Program-made: the position numbers and the translations under genes
Source of the DNA: Ascidiaceihabitans sp.
GTDB taxonomy: Bacteria > Pseudomonadota > Alphaproteobacteria > Rhodobacterales > Rhodobacteraceae
Length of the DNA: 64,000 nucleotides
Reading direction: 5' to 3'
Assembly (NCBI GenBank): GCA_029251465.1
Contig: JAQXDI010000043.1
Coordinates: forward strand, 28,115-92,114
Part shown: positions 27,905 through 37,256 of the stretch, one piece after another
Position numbering within the stretch: position 1 is the first letter of the stretch
Layout of the letters: every line of letters starts with the position of its first letter
Notes under the pieces: generated by a model
Databases searched by the model: none
Seen by the model: only the letters and a program-made list of their open reading frames with translations
What the model was told of the DNA's origin: nothing

Positions 27905-28468
27905 ATGGCAGACCAAGAGAACAACGACTTTTTGGATGACCTCGCGAATGCCGAGGCCGAAGAGTTCGCCGATGAGATGATGGAAATCGACGACGAGGCG
28001 CTGGAACTGGACGCAGTGCGCGCTGAGCGTGATGAATTGCGTGATCGGTTTATGCGTGCGCTTGCGGATGCTGAAAATGCGCGCAAACGGTCAGACAAAG
28101 ATCGTCGTGAGGCCGAAAATTACGGTGGATCGAAATTCGCGCGCGACATGCTGCCGGTGTATGACAACATGAAACGCGCGCTTGAAACGATCACCGATGA
28201 ACAACGCGCCGTTGCTGGGCCGTTGCTCGAAGGGATCGAGCTGACGATGCGCGAGCTGGTTAGCGTTTTTAGCAAACACGGTATCGTCGTGATTGCGCCT
28301 GTCGTTGGTGATGCGTTTGATCCTCAGATGCACCAAGCGATGTTCGAAGCGCCGGTTCCGGGCACAAAAGCAGGCGATATCATTCAAGTCGCCGCTGAAG
28401 GTTTCATGCTGCACGATCGACTGCTGCGCCCTGCGCAAGTCGGCGTGTCGTCGATGCCAAAAAGCTAA
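27905..28468 (+). CDS. grpE: nucleotide exchange factor GrpE
   Basis: DnaK cochaperone of 187 residues that releases ADP. An acidic N-terminus runs into a long heptad-type helix (about residues 30-95, with the ERDELRDRFMRALADAENARK core). The C-terminal beta domain includes MHQAMFEAPVP and VAAEGFMLHDRLLRPAQVGV. It follows hrcA closely. A terminator that extends into the convergent mutS end lies 24 nt downstream. Confidence 0.96.
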   Translation: MADQENNDFLDDLANAEAEEFADEMMEIDDEALELDAVRAERDELRDRFMRALADAENARKRSDKDRREAENYGGSKFARDMLPVYDNMKRALETITDEQRAVAGPLLEGIELTMRELVSVFSKHGIVVIAPVVGDAFDPQMHQAMFEAPVPGTKAGDIIQVAAEGFMLHDRLLRPAQVGVSSMPKS

Positions 28469-28492
28469 GCAGCTAAGCAGATTATTTTCAGG

Positions 28493-28521
28493 GAGGCGGT
28501 CAGGATTTGGCCGCCTCTTTT
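28493..28521 (+). terminator. intrinsic terminator for hrcA-grpE, partly inside mutS
   Basis: GAGGCGG and CCGCCTC form a perfect 7 bp stem with an 11 nt loop, followed by TTTTAG. The right half is also the last codons of mutS on the other strand. Confidence 0.7.
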
Positions 28522-31130
28522 AGTTTGTAGATCAGATCCAGCGCTTGGCGAGGCGTTAGTTCATCCGGTAAAATACCGCCCAACATGTCCATCGCAGGCG
28601 AGTCCTGAATTTTCACAGGCAGCGGCGCTGGCGTTGCTGAAAATAGCGGCAAATCGTCGATCAACGCTTTTTGTGTAACGCCGCCTTCGCGTTCGCCTTT
28701 TTCCAAAGCGTCCAAAACCACACGCGCGCGGGCAATGACTGTATCGGGCAAACCTGCCAGTTGCGCGACCTGCACGCCATAAGACCGATCTGCTGCGCCT
28801 TTGTGGACCTCGTGCAGGAACACGATCTCGTTCTCCCACTCTTTGACAGCGACAGTCGCGTTATCAACGCCGTCTAGTTTGGCCGAAAGAGCGGTCATTT
28901 CGTGATAATGCGTGGCGAACAGCGCGCGTGATTTGTTGACGTCGTGCAGATGTTCCAGCGTGGCCCACGCGATCGACAATCCGTCATAGGTCGCCGTACC
29001 GCGTCCGATTTCATCCAAAATCACCAGCGCATGATCATCGGCTTGGTTCAGGATTGCTGCGGTTTCAACCATTTCCACCATAAACGTGGATCGTCCACGG
29101 GCCAGATCGTCAGAGGCACCCACGCGGCTGAACAGCTGGCTGATCATTCCGATGTGGGCCGAGGTCGCCGGCACGTAGCTACCCATTTGTGCAAGCAGCG
29201 CGATCAGTGCATTCTGGCGCAGAAACGTCGATTTACCCGCCATGTTCGGCCCGGTTAGCAGCCAGATGTTCGCGGCTGTATCGGCGCTGAGGTCACAGTC
29301 ATTCGCAATGAACGGCTGACCTGATTGATCGCGCAACGCTTTTTCCACGACCGGATGGCGCCCACCGACAATGTCGAACGCACGACTGTCGTCGACCTTT
29401 GGCTTGCACCAATCCTGCGCGCGGGCGAGATGGGCAAGGGAGGTCGCCAAATCAATCTCGGCCAAGGCACGCGAGGTCTGATTGATCAGTGGTGCTTGAT
29501 CTAAAATCGCGTCCTTTAGGCTTTCATAGAGCCGCTTTTCAATTTCTAACGCGTGGTTACCAGCGTTCAGAATTTTCGTTTCCATTTCGGACAGCTCAAC
29601 CGTGGTGAAACGCACTTGGTTCGCGGTTGTCTGGCGATGGATGAAGGTTTCATTCAGGGGCGTCGACAGCATCTTGTCTGCGTGGGTTGCTGTGGTTTCG
29701 ATAAAGTATCCAAGCACGTTGTTGTGTTTGATCTTTATGGTGGAAATGCCTGTAACAGAGACGAATTCTTGCTGCATTTTTGCAATGACACTGCGCCCCT
29801 CGTCACGCAGTTTTCGGGCCTCGTCTAACTCGGTGTCGTATTCAGGCGCGATGAACCCACCATCGCGCGCCAGCAACGGGGGTTCTGCGACCAAGGATTG
29901 ATCAAGCAGGTCGATCAATTTGTCATGGCCTGTCAGATCAACTAGCGCAGTTTTCAGCAAATGCGGCGCATCGCCCAGCCCGGTTTTTGCAATCAACGCG
30001 GCCTCGGCCAACCCATTTCGGATCGCGGTCAGATCACGAGGGCCACCACGGTCCAGTGACAGACGGGACAAGGCGCGATCCAAGTCAGGTACTTTGCGCA
30101 ATTGTCCGCGCAATTCTTCGGTCATACGGGTGTTTTCTGACGCATGCGATACAGCGTCCTGCCGGTTGTGAATCGTCTCTAACACACGGGAAGGGCACGC
30201 CAAACGGCGCTCCAGCAGGCGCGCGCCACCCGACGTCACGGTCTGATCAATCACGGATAGCAACGATCCGGCACGCCCGCCGGACAGAGCCTGCGTCAGT
30301 TCCAGATTCCGGCGTGTCGCGGCGTCGATTTGCACGGATCGCAGGTGCGTTTCCTGCCGTGGGGGCTGCATAAGCGGCAGCTTGCCCTTTTGGGTCAAGT
30401 GCAAGTATTCGATGATCGCACCCATCGCCGCGACTTCTCCGCGATCAAAGGTGCCGTAGGCGTCCAAAGTACTGACGCCGAACAGATCGCAAATCCGTTT
30501 TTCGCCAGATGTGCTGTCGAATGACGCCCGCGACAATCCTGTTATCGGAATGGCAAAATCAGAGACTAAATCGCTCAATTCAATCTCTTGCGCCTCTGAC
30601 ACAACCAATTCCGAGGGTGCCAAGCGCGCCAGTTCTGGCCCCAATCGTGTGCGGTTCGCTTGCATGACGTGAAATGCGCCGGTCGAGATATCGACCCATG
30701 CCAGCGCGGCTTGATCGCGCACTTCGGCAAAGGCGGCCAGATAGTTGTGGCGGCGGGCTTCTAACAGGCTGTCTTCGGTCAAGGTGCCTGGCGTGACCAA
30801 TCGAACAACGTCCCGTTTCACGATGGACTTGCCACCGCGCTTTTTCGCCTCGGCGGGGGTTTCTAGCTGCTCGCACACGCCAACGCGGAAACCCTTGCGG
30901 ATCAACGTCAGCAAATATCCTTCGGCTGCGTGAACTGGGACGCCACACATCGGAATGTCAGCGCCGTCGTGTTTGCCGCGTTTGGTCAGGGCAATGTCCA
31001 GCGCATCAGACGCATTCACCGCGTCGTCAAAGAACATCTCGTAGAAATCGCCCATACGATAGAACAACAACGCATCGGGATGCGCCGCTTTGATCTCTAG
31101 ATATTGCTCCATCATGGGCGTGACGGTCAT
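28500..31130 (-). CDS. mutS: DNA mismatch repair protein MutS
   Basis: Mismatch recognition ATPase, 876 residues. The N-terminal mismatch-sensing motif is GDFYEMF (residues 27-33) with the intercalating Phe and hydrogen-bonding Glu. The C-terminal ABC-type ATPase has GPNMAGKST (about 625-633), a Walker B in LVILDEIGRGT (about 696-706) and FATHYHEMT. Length is normal for the MutS1 branch. The gene stands alone, convergent with grpE and divergent from maeB. Confidence 0.97.
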   Translation of the reverse strand: MTVTPMMEQYLEIKAAHPDALLFYRMGDFYEMFFDDAVNASDALDIALTKRGKHDGADIPMCGVPVHAAEGYLLTLIRKGFRVGVCEQLETPAEAKKRGGKSIVKRDVVRLVTPGTLTEDSLLEARRHNYLAAFAEVRDQAALAWVDISTGAFHVMQANRTRLGPELARLAPSELVVSEAQEIELSDLVSDFAIPITGLSRASFDSTSGEKRICDLFGVSTLDAYGTFDRGEVAAMGAIIEYLHLTQKGKLPLMQPPRQETHLRSVQIDAATRRNLELTQALSGGRAGSLLSVIDQTVTSGGARLLERRLACPSRVLETIHNRQDAVSHASENTRMTEELRGQLRKVPDLDRALSRLSLDRGGPRDLTAIRNGLAEAALIAKTGLGDAPHLLKTALVDLTGHDKLIDLLDQSLVAEPPLLARDGGFIAPEYDTELDEARKLRDEGRSVIAKMQQEFVSVTGISTIKIKHNNVLGYFIETTATHADKMLSTPLNETFIHRQTTANQVRFTTVELSEMETKILNAGNHALEIEKRLYESLKDAILDQAPLINQTSRALAEIDLATSLAHLARAQDWCKPKVDDSRAFDIVGGRHPVVEKALRDQSGQPFIANDCDLSADTAANIWLLTGPNMAGKSTFLRQNALIALLAQMGSYVPATSAHIGMISQLFSRVGASDDLARGRSTFMVEMVETAAILNQADDHALVILDEIGRGTATYDGLSIAWATLEHLHDVNKSRALFATHYHEMTALSAKLDGVDNATVAVKEWENEIVFLHEVHKGAADRSYGVQVAQLAGLPDTVIARARVVLDALEKGEREGGVTQKALIDDLPLFSATPAPLPVKIQDSPAMDMLGGILPDELTPRQALDLIYKLKEAAKS

Positions 31131-31264
31131 GGAATGCTCCTCGGCGAATTCGTGGAAACCTTACAAAGCGGTGGGGTGCACTTAAACCCACAAACCGCAT
31201 GACGGTTGAGGCAAGGTAAACAAAGCGATAAGAGGCTTGGACGCACAAAGGGAAGTATGCCGCA

Positions 31265-33520
31265 ATGTCCAAGACAAAAGTTACCGATGAAGAGGCGCTG
31301 GCCTTTCACCTAGAGCCAACACCTGGCAAATTTGAGATCTCGGCGACTGTCCCGATGATGACCCAGCGCGATCTTTCGCTGGCGTATTCCCCCGGTGTTG
31401 CGGTGCCGTGTCTTGCGATCGCGGACAACCCTGAACTGGCGTATGATTACACGAACAAGGGCAATCTCGTTGCGGTGATTTCAAACGGCACGGCGGTTCT
31501 TGGATTGGGCAATTTGGGCGCATTAGGGTCGAAACCTGTGATGGAAGGCAAAGCGGTTTTGTTCAAACGCTTTGCTGACGTCAATAGCATCGACATCGAA
31601 CTGGACACCGAAGACCCGGATGAATTCTGCAAGGCTGTGCGCCTGATGGGTCCTACGTTTGGCGGCATTAACCTTGAGGATATCAAAGCACCGGAGTGCT
31701 TTATCATCGAGCAGCGGTTGAAAGAGGAAATGGACATTCCCGTCTTTCACGATGACCAGCACGGCACTGCGGTGATCTGTGCGGCTGGTTTAATTAACGC
31801 CTTGCATCTGTCCGGTAAAAAAATCGAAGACGTCAAAATCGTGCTGAACGGTGCCGGTGCTGCGGGTATTGCGTGCCTTGAGCTGTTGAAATCCATGGGC
31901 GCGCGGTATGATAATTGCATCATGTGCGACACCAAAGGCGTGATCTACCAAGGCCGCACCGAAGGCATGAACCAATGGAAATCTGCGCACGCGGTAAAAA
32001 CCGAAGCGCGCACATTGGATGATGCGATGAAAGGTTGCGACGTGTTCTTGGGCGTGTCGGCCAAAGGCGCTGTGACGCCTGCAATGGTCGCAAGCATGGC
32101 CGATAATCCGGTCATTTTTGCAATGGCGAACCCCGATCCCGAGATTACCCCCGAAGAAGCGCACGAAGTCCGCATGGACGCGATCGTTGCCACGGGCCGC
32201 AGCGACTATCCGAACCAAGTGAACAACGTTTTGGGCTTTCCGTACTTGTTCCGCGGCGCGCTCGACATCAACGCGCGTGCGATCAACGACGAAATGAAAA
32301 TCGCCTGCGCCCACGCTTTGGCTAACCTTGCACGCGAAGATGTGCCGGACGAAGTTGCGCTGGCCTACGGTAAAAACCTGACGTTTGGACGCGACTATAT
32401 TATCCCGACACCGTTTGATCCGCGCCTCATTCACCGCATTCCGCCAGCCGTCGCAAAGGCCGGCATGGACACAGGTGCTGCCCGTCGTCCGATCATCGAC
32501 ATGGACGCCTACGAGCTGTCATTGAAGTCGCGGATGGATCCGACAGCCAGCATTTTGCGCGGCTTGAACACACGTGCCCGTACAGCCCAAGCGCGCATGA
32601 TTTTTGCCGAAGGTGACGATCCAAAAGTGTTGCGCGCCGCCGTGATGTATCAGCGATCGGGTTTGGGCAAAGCCTTGGTTGTGGGGCGTGAAAATGACGT
32701 AAAAGCCAAGCTCGAAGAAGCCGGTCTTGGCGATGCTGTGCGCGAACTCGAAGTCGTGAATGCGGCCAATACGCCCCATTTAGAGACTTATAAGACGTTC
32801 CTGTACGACCGTTTACAGCGCAAAGGGTTCGACAGTTCCGACATTCATCGGCTTGCCGCGCGTGACCGTCACGTGTTCTCGGCCTTGATGCTTGCACATG
32901 GTCACGGCGATGGGTTGGTGACTGGCGTAACACGTAAATCCGCCCACGTTCTGGAACGGATTAATCATGTGTTTGATGCGGACACGGCCAATGGCGCGGC
33001 TGGTATTACTGCGCTGCTGCACAAAGGCCGGATCGTATTTATGGCTGATACGTTGGTGCATGAATGGCCGGACGAACATGACCTGGCGAATATCGCTGAA
33101 CGCGCTGCTGTCGTTGCGCGCGACATGGGTCTGGAACCTCGTGTTGCGTTCGTCAGCTTTTCGACATTCGGATACCCTGTGTCCGAGCGGGCAGAGAAAA
33201 TGCACCTCGCGCCCAAGGTTCTTGACCAGCGCGGTGTTGATTTCGAATACGAAGGCGAAATGACTGTCGATGTTGCGTTGAACGAAAAAGCGCAAGGGCA
33301 GTACCCGTTTTCGCGTTTGACCGGTCCTGCAAACATCTTGGTCGTGCCGGCCCGCCACTCAGCCAGCATTTCGGTGAAACTGATGCAGGAAATGGGCGGG
33401 GCAACTGTGATTGGTCCCATCCTGTCGGGCGTCGACGGGTCGATCCAGATTTGTTCGACCAGCTCGACTGCAAATGACATTCTGAATATGGCCGTTTTGG
33501 CGGCGTGTCAGGTGGGCTAA
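31265..33520 (+). CDS. maeB: NADP-dependent malic enzyme (malic domain fused to a phosphotransacetylase-like domain)
   Basis: Oxidatively decarboxylates malate to pyruvate, linking the TCA cycle to gluconeogenesis and NADPH supply. 751 residues. Malic domain: AYSPGVAVPC (about residues 39-48), the catalytic HDDQHGTAVI region (about 162-171) and the Rossmann loop GAGAAGIACL (about 197-206). From about residue 430 the chain becomes a phosphate acetyl/butyryltransferase-like domain (RMIFAEGDDPKVLRAA), which in this family is usually regulatory. The stop overlaps the following kinase by 1 nt (TAATG). Confidence 0.96.
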   Translation: MSKTKVTDEEALAFHLEPTPGKFEISATVPMMTQRDLSLAYSPGVAVPCLAIADNPELAYDYTNKGNLVAVISNGTAVLGLGNLGALGSKPVMEGKAVLFKRFADVNSIDIELDTEDPDEFCKAVRLMGPTFGGINLEDIKAPECFIIEQRLKEEMDIPVFHDDQHGTAVICAAGLINALHLSGKKIEDVKIVLNGAGAAGIACLELLKSMGARYDNCIMCDTKGVIYQGRTEGMNQWKSAHAVKTEARTLDDAMKGCDVFLGVSAKGAVTPAMVASMADNPVIFAMANPDPEITPEEAHEVRMDAIVATGRSDYPNQVNNVLGFPYLFRGALDINARAINDEMKIACAHALANLAREDVPDEVALAYGKNLTFGRDYIIPTPFDPRLIHRIPPAVAKAGMDTGAARRPIIDMDAYELSLKSRMDPTASILRGLNTRARTAQARMIFAEGDDPKVLRAAVMYQRSGLGKALVVGRENDVKAKLEEAGLGDAVRELEVVNAANTPHLETYKTFLYDRLQRKGFDSSDIHRLAARDRHVFSALMLAHGHGDGLVTGVTRKSAHVLERINHVFDADTANGAAGITALLHKGRIVFMADTLVHEWPDEHDLANIAERAAVVARDMGLEPRVAFVSFSTFGYPVSERAEKMHLAPKVLDQRGVDFEYEGEMTVDVALNEKAQGQYPFSRLTGPANILVVPARHSASISVKLMQEMGGATVIGPILSGVDGSIQICSTSSTANDILNMAVLAACQVG

Positions 33521-34395
33521 TGACGATCTACAACCTTGGTTCGATCAACATCGATATGGTGTATCGCTTGCCGCATTTTCCGATGCCCGGTGAAACCTTA
33601 GCGGCGCGCGATTACACCCAAGGATTGGGCGGCAAAGGCGCGAATATGTCAGTGGCGGCAGCCCGAGGTGCAGCGCGCGTGCGTCACATCGGGGCTGTCG
33701 GTACCGATGGGCGTTGGACGGTGCAACGCTTGTTGGAATACGGCGTAGATACCATGCACATTACCGAACTTGATGCGGCGACAGGCCATGCGATTATCAA
33801 TGTTGATGATGCGGCCGAGAATGCGATTGTTTTGTGGCCGGGCGCCAACGCATTGGTCGATGCGGCGCAAATCGGTCGTGCGTTGTCAGAGGCAAACACG
33901 GGTGACATTTTGGTGATGCAAAATGAAACGTCGGGTCAAGCGGACGCCGCGCAAATGGCCAAGGATTTGGGTATGCGCGTCATCTACGCCGCCGCGCCTT
34001 TTGATGCTGATGCGGTTCAGGCTGTGCTGCCGTTTGTCGATTTGTTGTTCTTGAACGAAGTCGAGGCGGCACAGTTAGAACAGGCAACAGGGCAGGCAGC
34101 AAATGCGTTGGATACCGATGATGTCATCGTCACCTTGGGCGCAAAGGGATGTCGCTGGTATCAGAATTCAGCCAATTTAGAGACTGATTTTGATGCGATC
34201 AAAGTCGAACCTGTGGACACAACGGGCGCGGGTGACACGTTTACAGGTTACGTTGTTGCAGGTCTTGATCGCGGTTTACCATTGGCTCAAGCGATCAATT
34301 TGGCGACACAAGCGGCCGCGTTGATGGTGACGCGTCACGGCACAGCGGATGTGATCCCGGATCTCAAAGAAATCCAGGACGCACGGTTTTCTTAG
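33520..34395 (+). CDS. PfkB-family carbohydrate kinase (ribokinase-like)
   Basis: A 291-residue sugar or nucleoside kinase. The N-terminal substrate motif is GGKGANMSVAAARG (about residues 36-49). The C-terminal PfkB signature DTTGAGDTFTGY has Asp239 as the catalytic base. The substrate is not certain; the GGKGAN form is ribokinase-like. The start at 33520 shares a base with the maeB stop, so translation is probably coupled. Its TAG is interlocked with the msrA stop (TTAG 34392-34395). Confidence 0.88.
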   Translation: MTIYNLGSINIDMVYRLPHFPMPGETLAARDYTQGLGGKGANMSVAAARGAARVRHIGAVGTDGRWTVQRLLEYGVDTMHITELDAATGHAIINVDDAAENAIVLWPGANALVDAAQIGRALSEANTGDILVMQNETSGQADAAQMAKDLGMRVIYAAAPFDADAVQAVLPFVDLLFLNEVEAAQLEQATGQAANALDTDDVIVTLGAKGCRWYQNSANLETDFDAIKVEPVDTTGAGDTFTGYVVAGLDRGLPLAQAINLATQAAALMVTRHGTADVIPDLKEIQDARFS

Positions 34396-35051
34396 CCCAG
34401 GAATGCGGCCGCACTGCCCCACAGTTGCTTGACGCGTTGATCGCGCCCACACGCATTTCGATATGCTTTGTATGCCTTGGCCTGAGATTTTGGACCAAAG
34501 CGGGTCAGAACAATTTTCGAACCCTTGTAGTAATCCTGATGATAGGCGTCCGCTGCGTAGAATTTAGCTTCGCCCAAAACTGGTGTCACGACTTTGGTTC
34601 CAAGCGCAGATTGCGCCGCTGCTTTGGCTTTTTCAGCGGCTGATTTTTGTGCAGCTCCGTTCGCAAATATTGCTGTGTGGTAGGTGTCTCCGCGGTCGCA
34701 GAATTGACCACCTGCATCCGTTGGATCTACAGAGCGAAAGAATTTAGAGAGCAATTCGTCACGGCTGACGACGCTTGGATCAAACGTGATTTGAACCGCT
34801 TCGTAGTGACCCGTGCCGCCAGCGACGACTTGTTTGTATGTCGGGTTGGCGACCTTGCCGCCTGCAAATCCGGACACAGCGCTTTTGACGCCCTTAACGC
34901 TTTCGAAATCGGATTCGACACACCAAAAACAGCCGCCAGCGACGGTCAGTGTTTCAGTGTCAGCGGCGTGCGATTTCGTGGTTTGCGCGAACAAACCCAA
35001 AGCGACCATGATGGCTAAGGCCACTGGTTTTGCAGTGCGAAATAGGGTCAT
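34392..35051 (-). CDS. msrA: exported peptide methionine sulfoxide reductase MsrA
   Basis: Reduces methionine-S-sulfoxide in proteins. 219 residues. A Sec signal covers about residues 1-29 (a basic start, hydrophobic core ALAIMVALGLFAQ and an SHAA cleavage-type end). The catalytic motif GGCFWC follows (about 37-42), with the first cysteine as the nucleophile; GGTGHYEAV and DRGDTYHTAI are the other family motifs. ATG 35051 is chosen because AAAGGAG lies properly before it. The predicted site of action is therefore the periplasm, unlike the cytosolic E. coli enzyme. Confidence 0.92.
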   Translation of the reverse strand: MTLFRTAKPVALAIMVALGLFAQTTKSHAADTETLTVAGGCFWCVESDFESVKGVKSAVSGFAGGKVANPTYKQVVAGGTGHYEAVQITFDPSVVSRDELLSKFFRSVDPTDAGGQFCDRGDTYHTAIFANGAAQKSAAEKAKAAAQSALGTKVVTPVLGEAKFYAADAYHQDYYKGSKIVLTRFGPKSQAKAYKAYRNACGRDQRVKQLWGSAAAFLG

Positions 35052-35159
35052 TTTAAGTCTCCTTTCCCAATCCTTCATGCACAATCGGCCGTTTTACAAA
35101 TCACAGGCCCGTGAGGTCACGCAGGGGTGAAACAGGTTACAGCTTGGAACCGCGGATGA

Positions 35160-35177
35160 TCGGCAATAGCCTGCCGA
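35160..35177. repeat. small inverted repeat upstream of the sulfotransferase-like gene
   Basis: TCGGCA - ATAGCC - TGCCGA: perfect 6 bp arms 17-34 nt before the ATG at 35194. It may be an operator or an mRNA hairpin near the ribosome site; no regulator is implied. Confidence 0.35.
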
Positions 35178-35193
35178 AAAGTCGGGAGTGATT

Positions 35194-35913
35194 ATGAAAG
35201 ACGTTAAACGCATCGCGATGTGGTCGGGCCCGCGCAATTTGTCGACGGCGATGATGTACAGTTTTGGTGCGCGATCAGACTGCATGGTGTTGGATGAACC
35301 GTTTTACGCGGCCTATCTTGCGATGACGGGAATTGATCATCCGATGCGCGACGAGATTTTAGGTGATCAACTGAACGATCCTGACGCAGTTGCCGCCCAA
35401 ATGATGGGGCAAACAGATCAGCCCGTGCAGTATCAAAAGCACATGACGCAGCACATGATCGATGGCGTGCCGCGCGACTGGATGGCTGATGTCACGAACG
35501 TGTTTTTGATCCGTCATCCGGCGCGCGTGGTGGCGAGTTACGTCAAAAAACGCGAAGGTCCGGTTTTGGACGATCTTGGATTTGCGCAACAGGCGGAGCT
35601 GTTTGATCACGCGATCGCGCTGGGCCAAACGCCAGTTGTGATTGATTCTGCTGACATTCGTCGTGACCCTGAACAGATGATGCGGGCGCTGTGTTCAGCG
35701 ATCGATCTGCCGTGGGATGCATCAATGTTGCGATGGCCCGCGGGTGGTCATACGGCTGACGGAATTTGGGCTAACCATTGGTACGGAGCCGTGCATTCAT
35801 CAACAGGTTTCGCTGATGCAGAACCTGATTTGCCTTTGTTAGAGCCGGAACATGCTGAGGTCGCTTCGCAAGCCCAGCCGTTTTACGACAGGCTTGCGAC
35901 GTTGAAATTGTAG
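35194..35913 (+). CDS. sulfotransferase-like protein
   Basis: A 239-residue cytosolic protein with the nucleotide-binding fold of sulfotransferases. The N-terminal WSGPRNLSTAMM (about residues 11-22) corresponds to the 5'-phosphosulfate loop, and FLIRHPARVVASYVKKR (about 101-117) corresponds to the 3'-phosphate motif (R-x-P-x-x-x-x-x-S). I cannot tell its acceptor, and some members of this group are poorly characterised. ATG 35194 follows GGGAG. Divergent from msrA and convergent with argG, with a 1 nt gap between the stops. Confidence 0.75.
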   Translation: MKDVKRIAMWSGPRNLSTAMMYSFGARSDCMVLDEPFYAAYLAMTGIDHPMRDEILGDQLNDPDAVAAQMMGQTDQPVQYQKHMTQHMIDGVPRDWMADVTNVFLIRHPARVVASYVKKREGPVLDDLGFAQQAELFDHAIALGQTPVVIDSADIRRDPEQMMRALCSAIDLPWDASMLRWPAGGHTADGIWANHWYGAVHSSTGFADAEPDLPLLEPEHAEVASQAQPFYDRLATLKL

Positions 35914-35914
35914 C

Positions 35915-37132
35915 TTACTTCAGGCGACGCTCACGTGCGGCCAACAGCTTTAGGCGTAGCGCGTTCAACTGGATAAATCCTGCCGCGTCTTTCTGATCAT
36001 AGGCACCAGCGTCGTCTTCGAACGTCACGTGCGCTTCGGAATAAAGGCTGTGATCTGACCAACGCCCAACCGTGCGCGAAAGGCCTTTGTACAGTTTCAA
36101 ACGAACCGTACCTGTCACGTGTTCTTGGCTTTTGTCGATCATCGCTTGCAGCATTTCGCGTTCGGGCGAGAACCAGAAACCGTTGTAAATCAGCTCTGCG
36201 TATTTCGGCATCAGCTCGTCTTTTAGGTGGGCGGCCCCACGGTCAAGCGTGATGGATTCGATACCACGGTGCGCCTCGAGCAGAATTGTGCCACCGGGTG
36301 TTTCGTAGATGCCGCGCGATTTCATCCCGACAAAACGACCCTCAACCAGATCAAGACGGCCAATGCCGTGCTTGCCGCCCAGTTCATTTAGTTTGGTCAG
36401 AACGGTCGCGGGGGACATTGCCTCGCCGTTGATCGAAACGGCGTCACCCTTTTCGAATCCGATTTCGATAAACTCAGGTTCATTCGGCGCATTTTCGGGG
36501 CTGACGGTGCGCTGGTAGACGTATTCTGGCGCGTCTATTGCTGGGTCTTCCAGCACTTTACCTTCGGAGGACGTGTGCAAAAGGTTCGCGTCAACGCTAA
36601 ATGGCGCTTCACCGCGTTTGTCAGTTGCGATCGGAATTTGGTTTTTCTCGGCAAAGTCGATCAGTTTGGTACGGCTGGACAGATCCCATTCACGCCAAGG
36701 CGCGATGACTTTGATGTCCGGGTTTAGCGCGTAGGCGGCCAGTTCGAAACGGACTTGATCGTTGCCTTTGCCGGTTGCGCCGTGGGCGACTGCGTCAGCA
36801 CCTTCGGCCTCAGCAATTTCTACGAGGCGTTTGGAAATCAGCGGGCGTGCGATAGATGTGCCCAGCAAATACAGACCCTCATACAGCGCGTTGGCGCGGA
36901 ACATTGGGAACACAAAATCGCGCACGAATTCTTCGCGCAGGTCCTCGATGTAAATCGAGGAAGCGCCCATCATTTCGGCTTTGGCGCGCGCTGGCTCCAG
37001 CTCTTCGCCTTGGCCCAAATCGGCGGTAAAGGTCACAACTTCGCAGCCGTATTCTGTTTGCAACCATTTCAGGATGATCGAGGTATCAAGGCCGCCTGAG
37101 TAGGCAAGCACGACTTTTTTGGGCGCGGACAT
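35915..37132 (-). CDS. argG: argininosuccinate synthase
   Basis: Condenses citrulline and aspartate with ATP in arginine synthesis. 405 residues. The PP-loop AYSGGLDTS is at residues 10-18. [13 protein letters not shown] (about 119-131) is the ATP/aspartate-binding signature, and the long C-terminal tetramerisation arm is present. It stands alone, divergent from ilvA. Confidence 0.97.
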   Translation of the reverse strand: MSAPKKVVLAYSGGLDTSIILKWLQTEYGCEVVTFTADLGQGEELEPARAKAEMMGASSIYIEDLREEFVRDFVFPMFRANALYEGLYLLGTSIARPLISKRLVEIAEAEGADAVAHGATGKGNDQVRFELAAYALNPDIKVIAPWREWDLSSRTKLIDFAEKNQIPIATDKRGEAPFSVDANLLHTSSEGKVLEDPAIDAPEYVYQRTVSPENAPNEPEFIEIGFEKGDAVSINGEAMSPATVLTKLNELGGKHGIGRLDLVEGRFVGMKSRGIYETPGGTILLEAHRGIESITLDRGAAHLKDELMPKYAELIYNGFWFSPEREMLQAMIDKSQEHVTGTVRLKLYKGLSRTVGRWSDHSLYSEAHVTFEDDAGAYDQKDAAGFIQLNALRLKLLAARERRLK

Positions 37133-37256
37133 GTTGTGAGTTTCCTTTGTCGGGTTCGCCGTGGGCGATACTGCGTTTTCGCGCGAGGGGCAAGATGTTG
37201 ACCGCTATGGTGTGGGCGCATAGGTCTGTTTGATCTAAGCGGTTTAGGATTTGACC

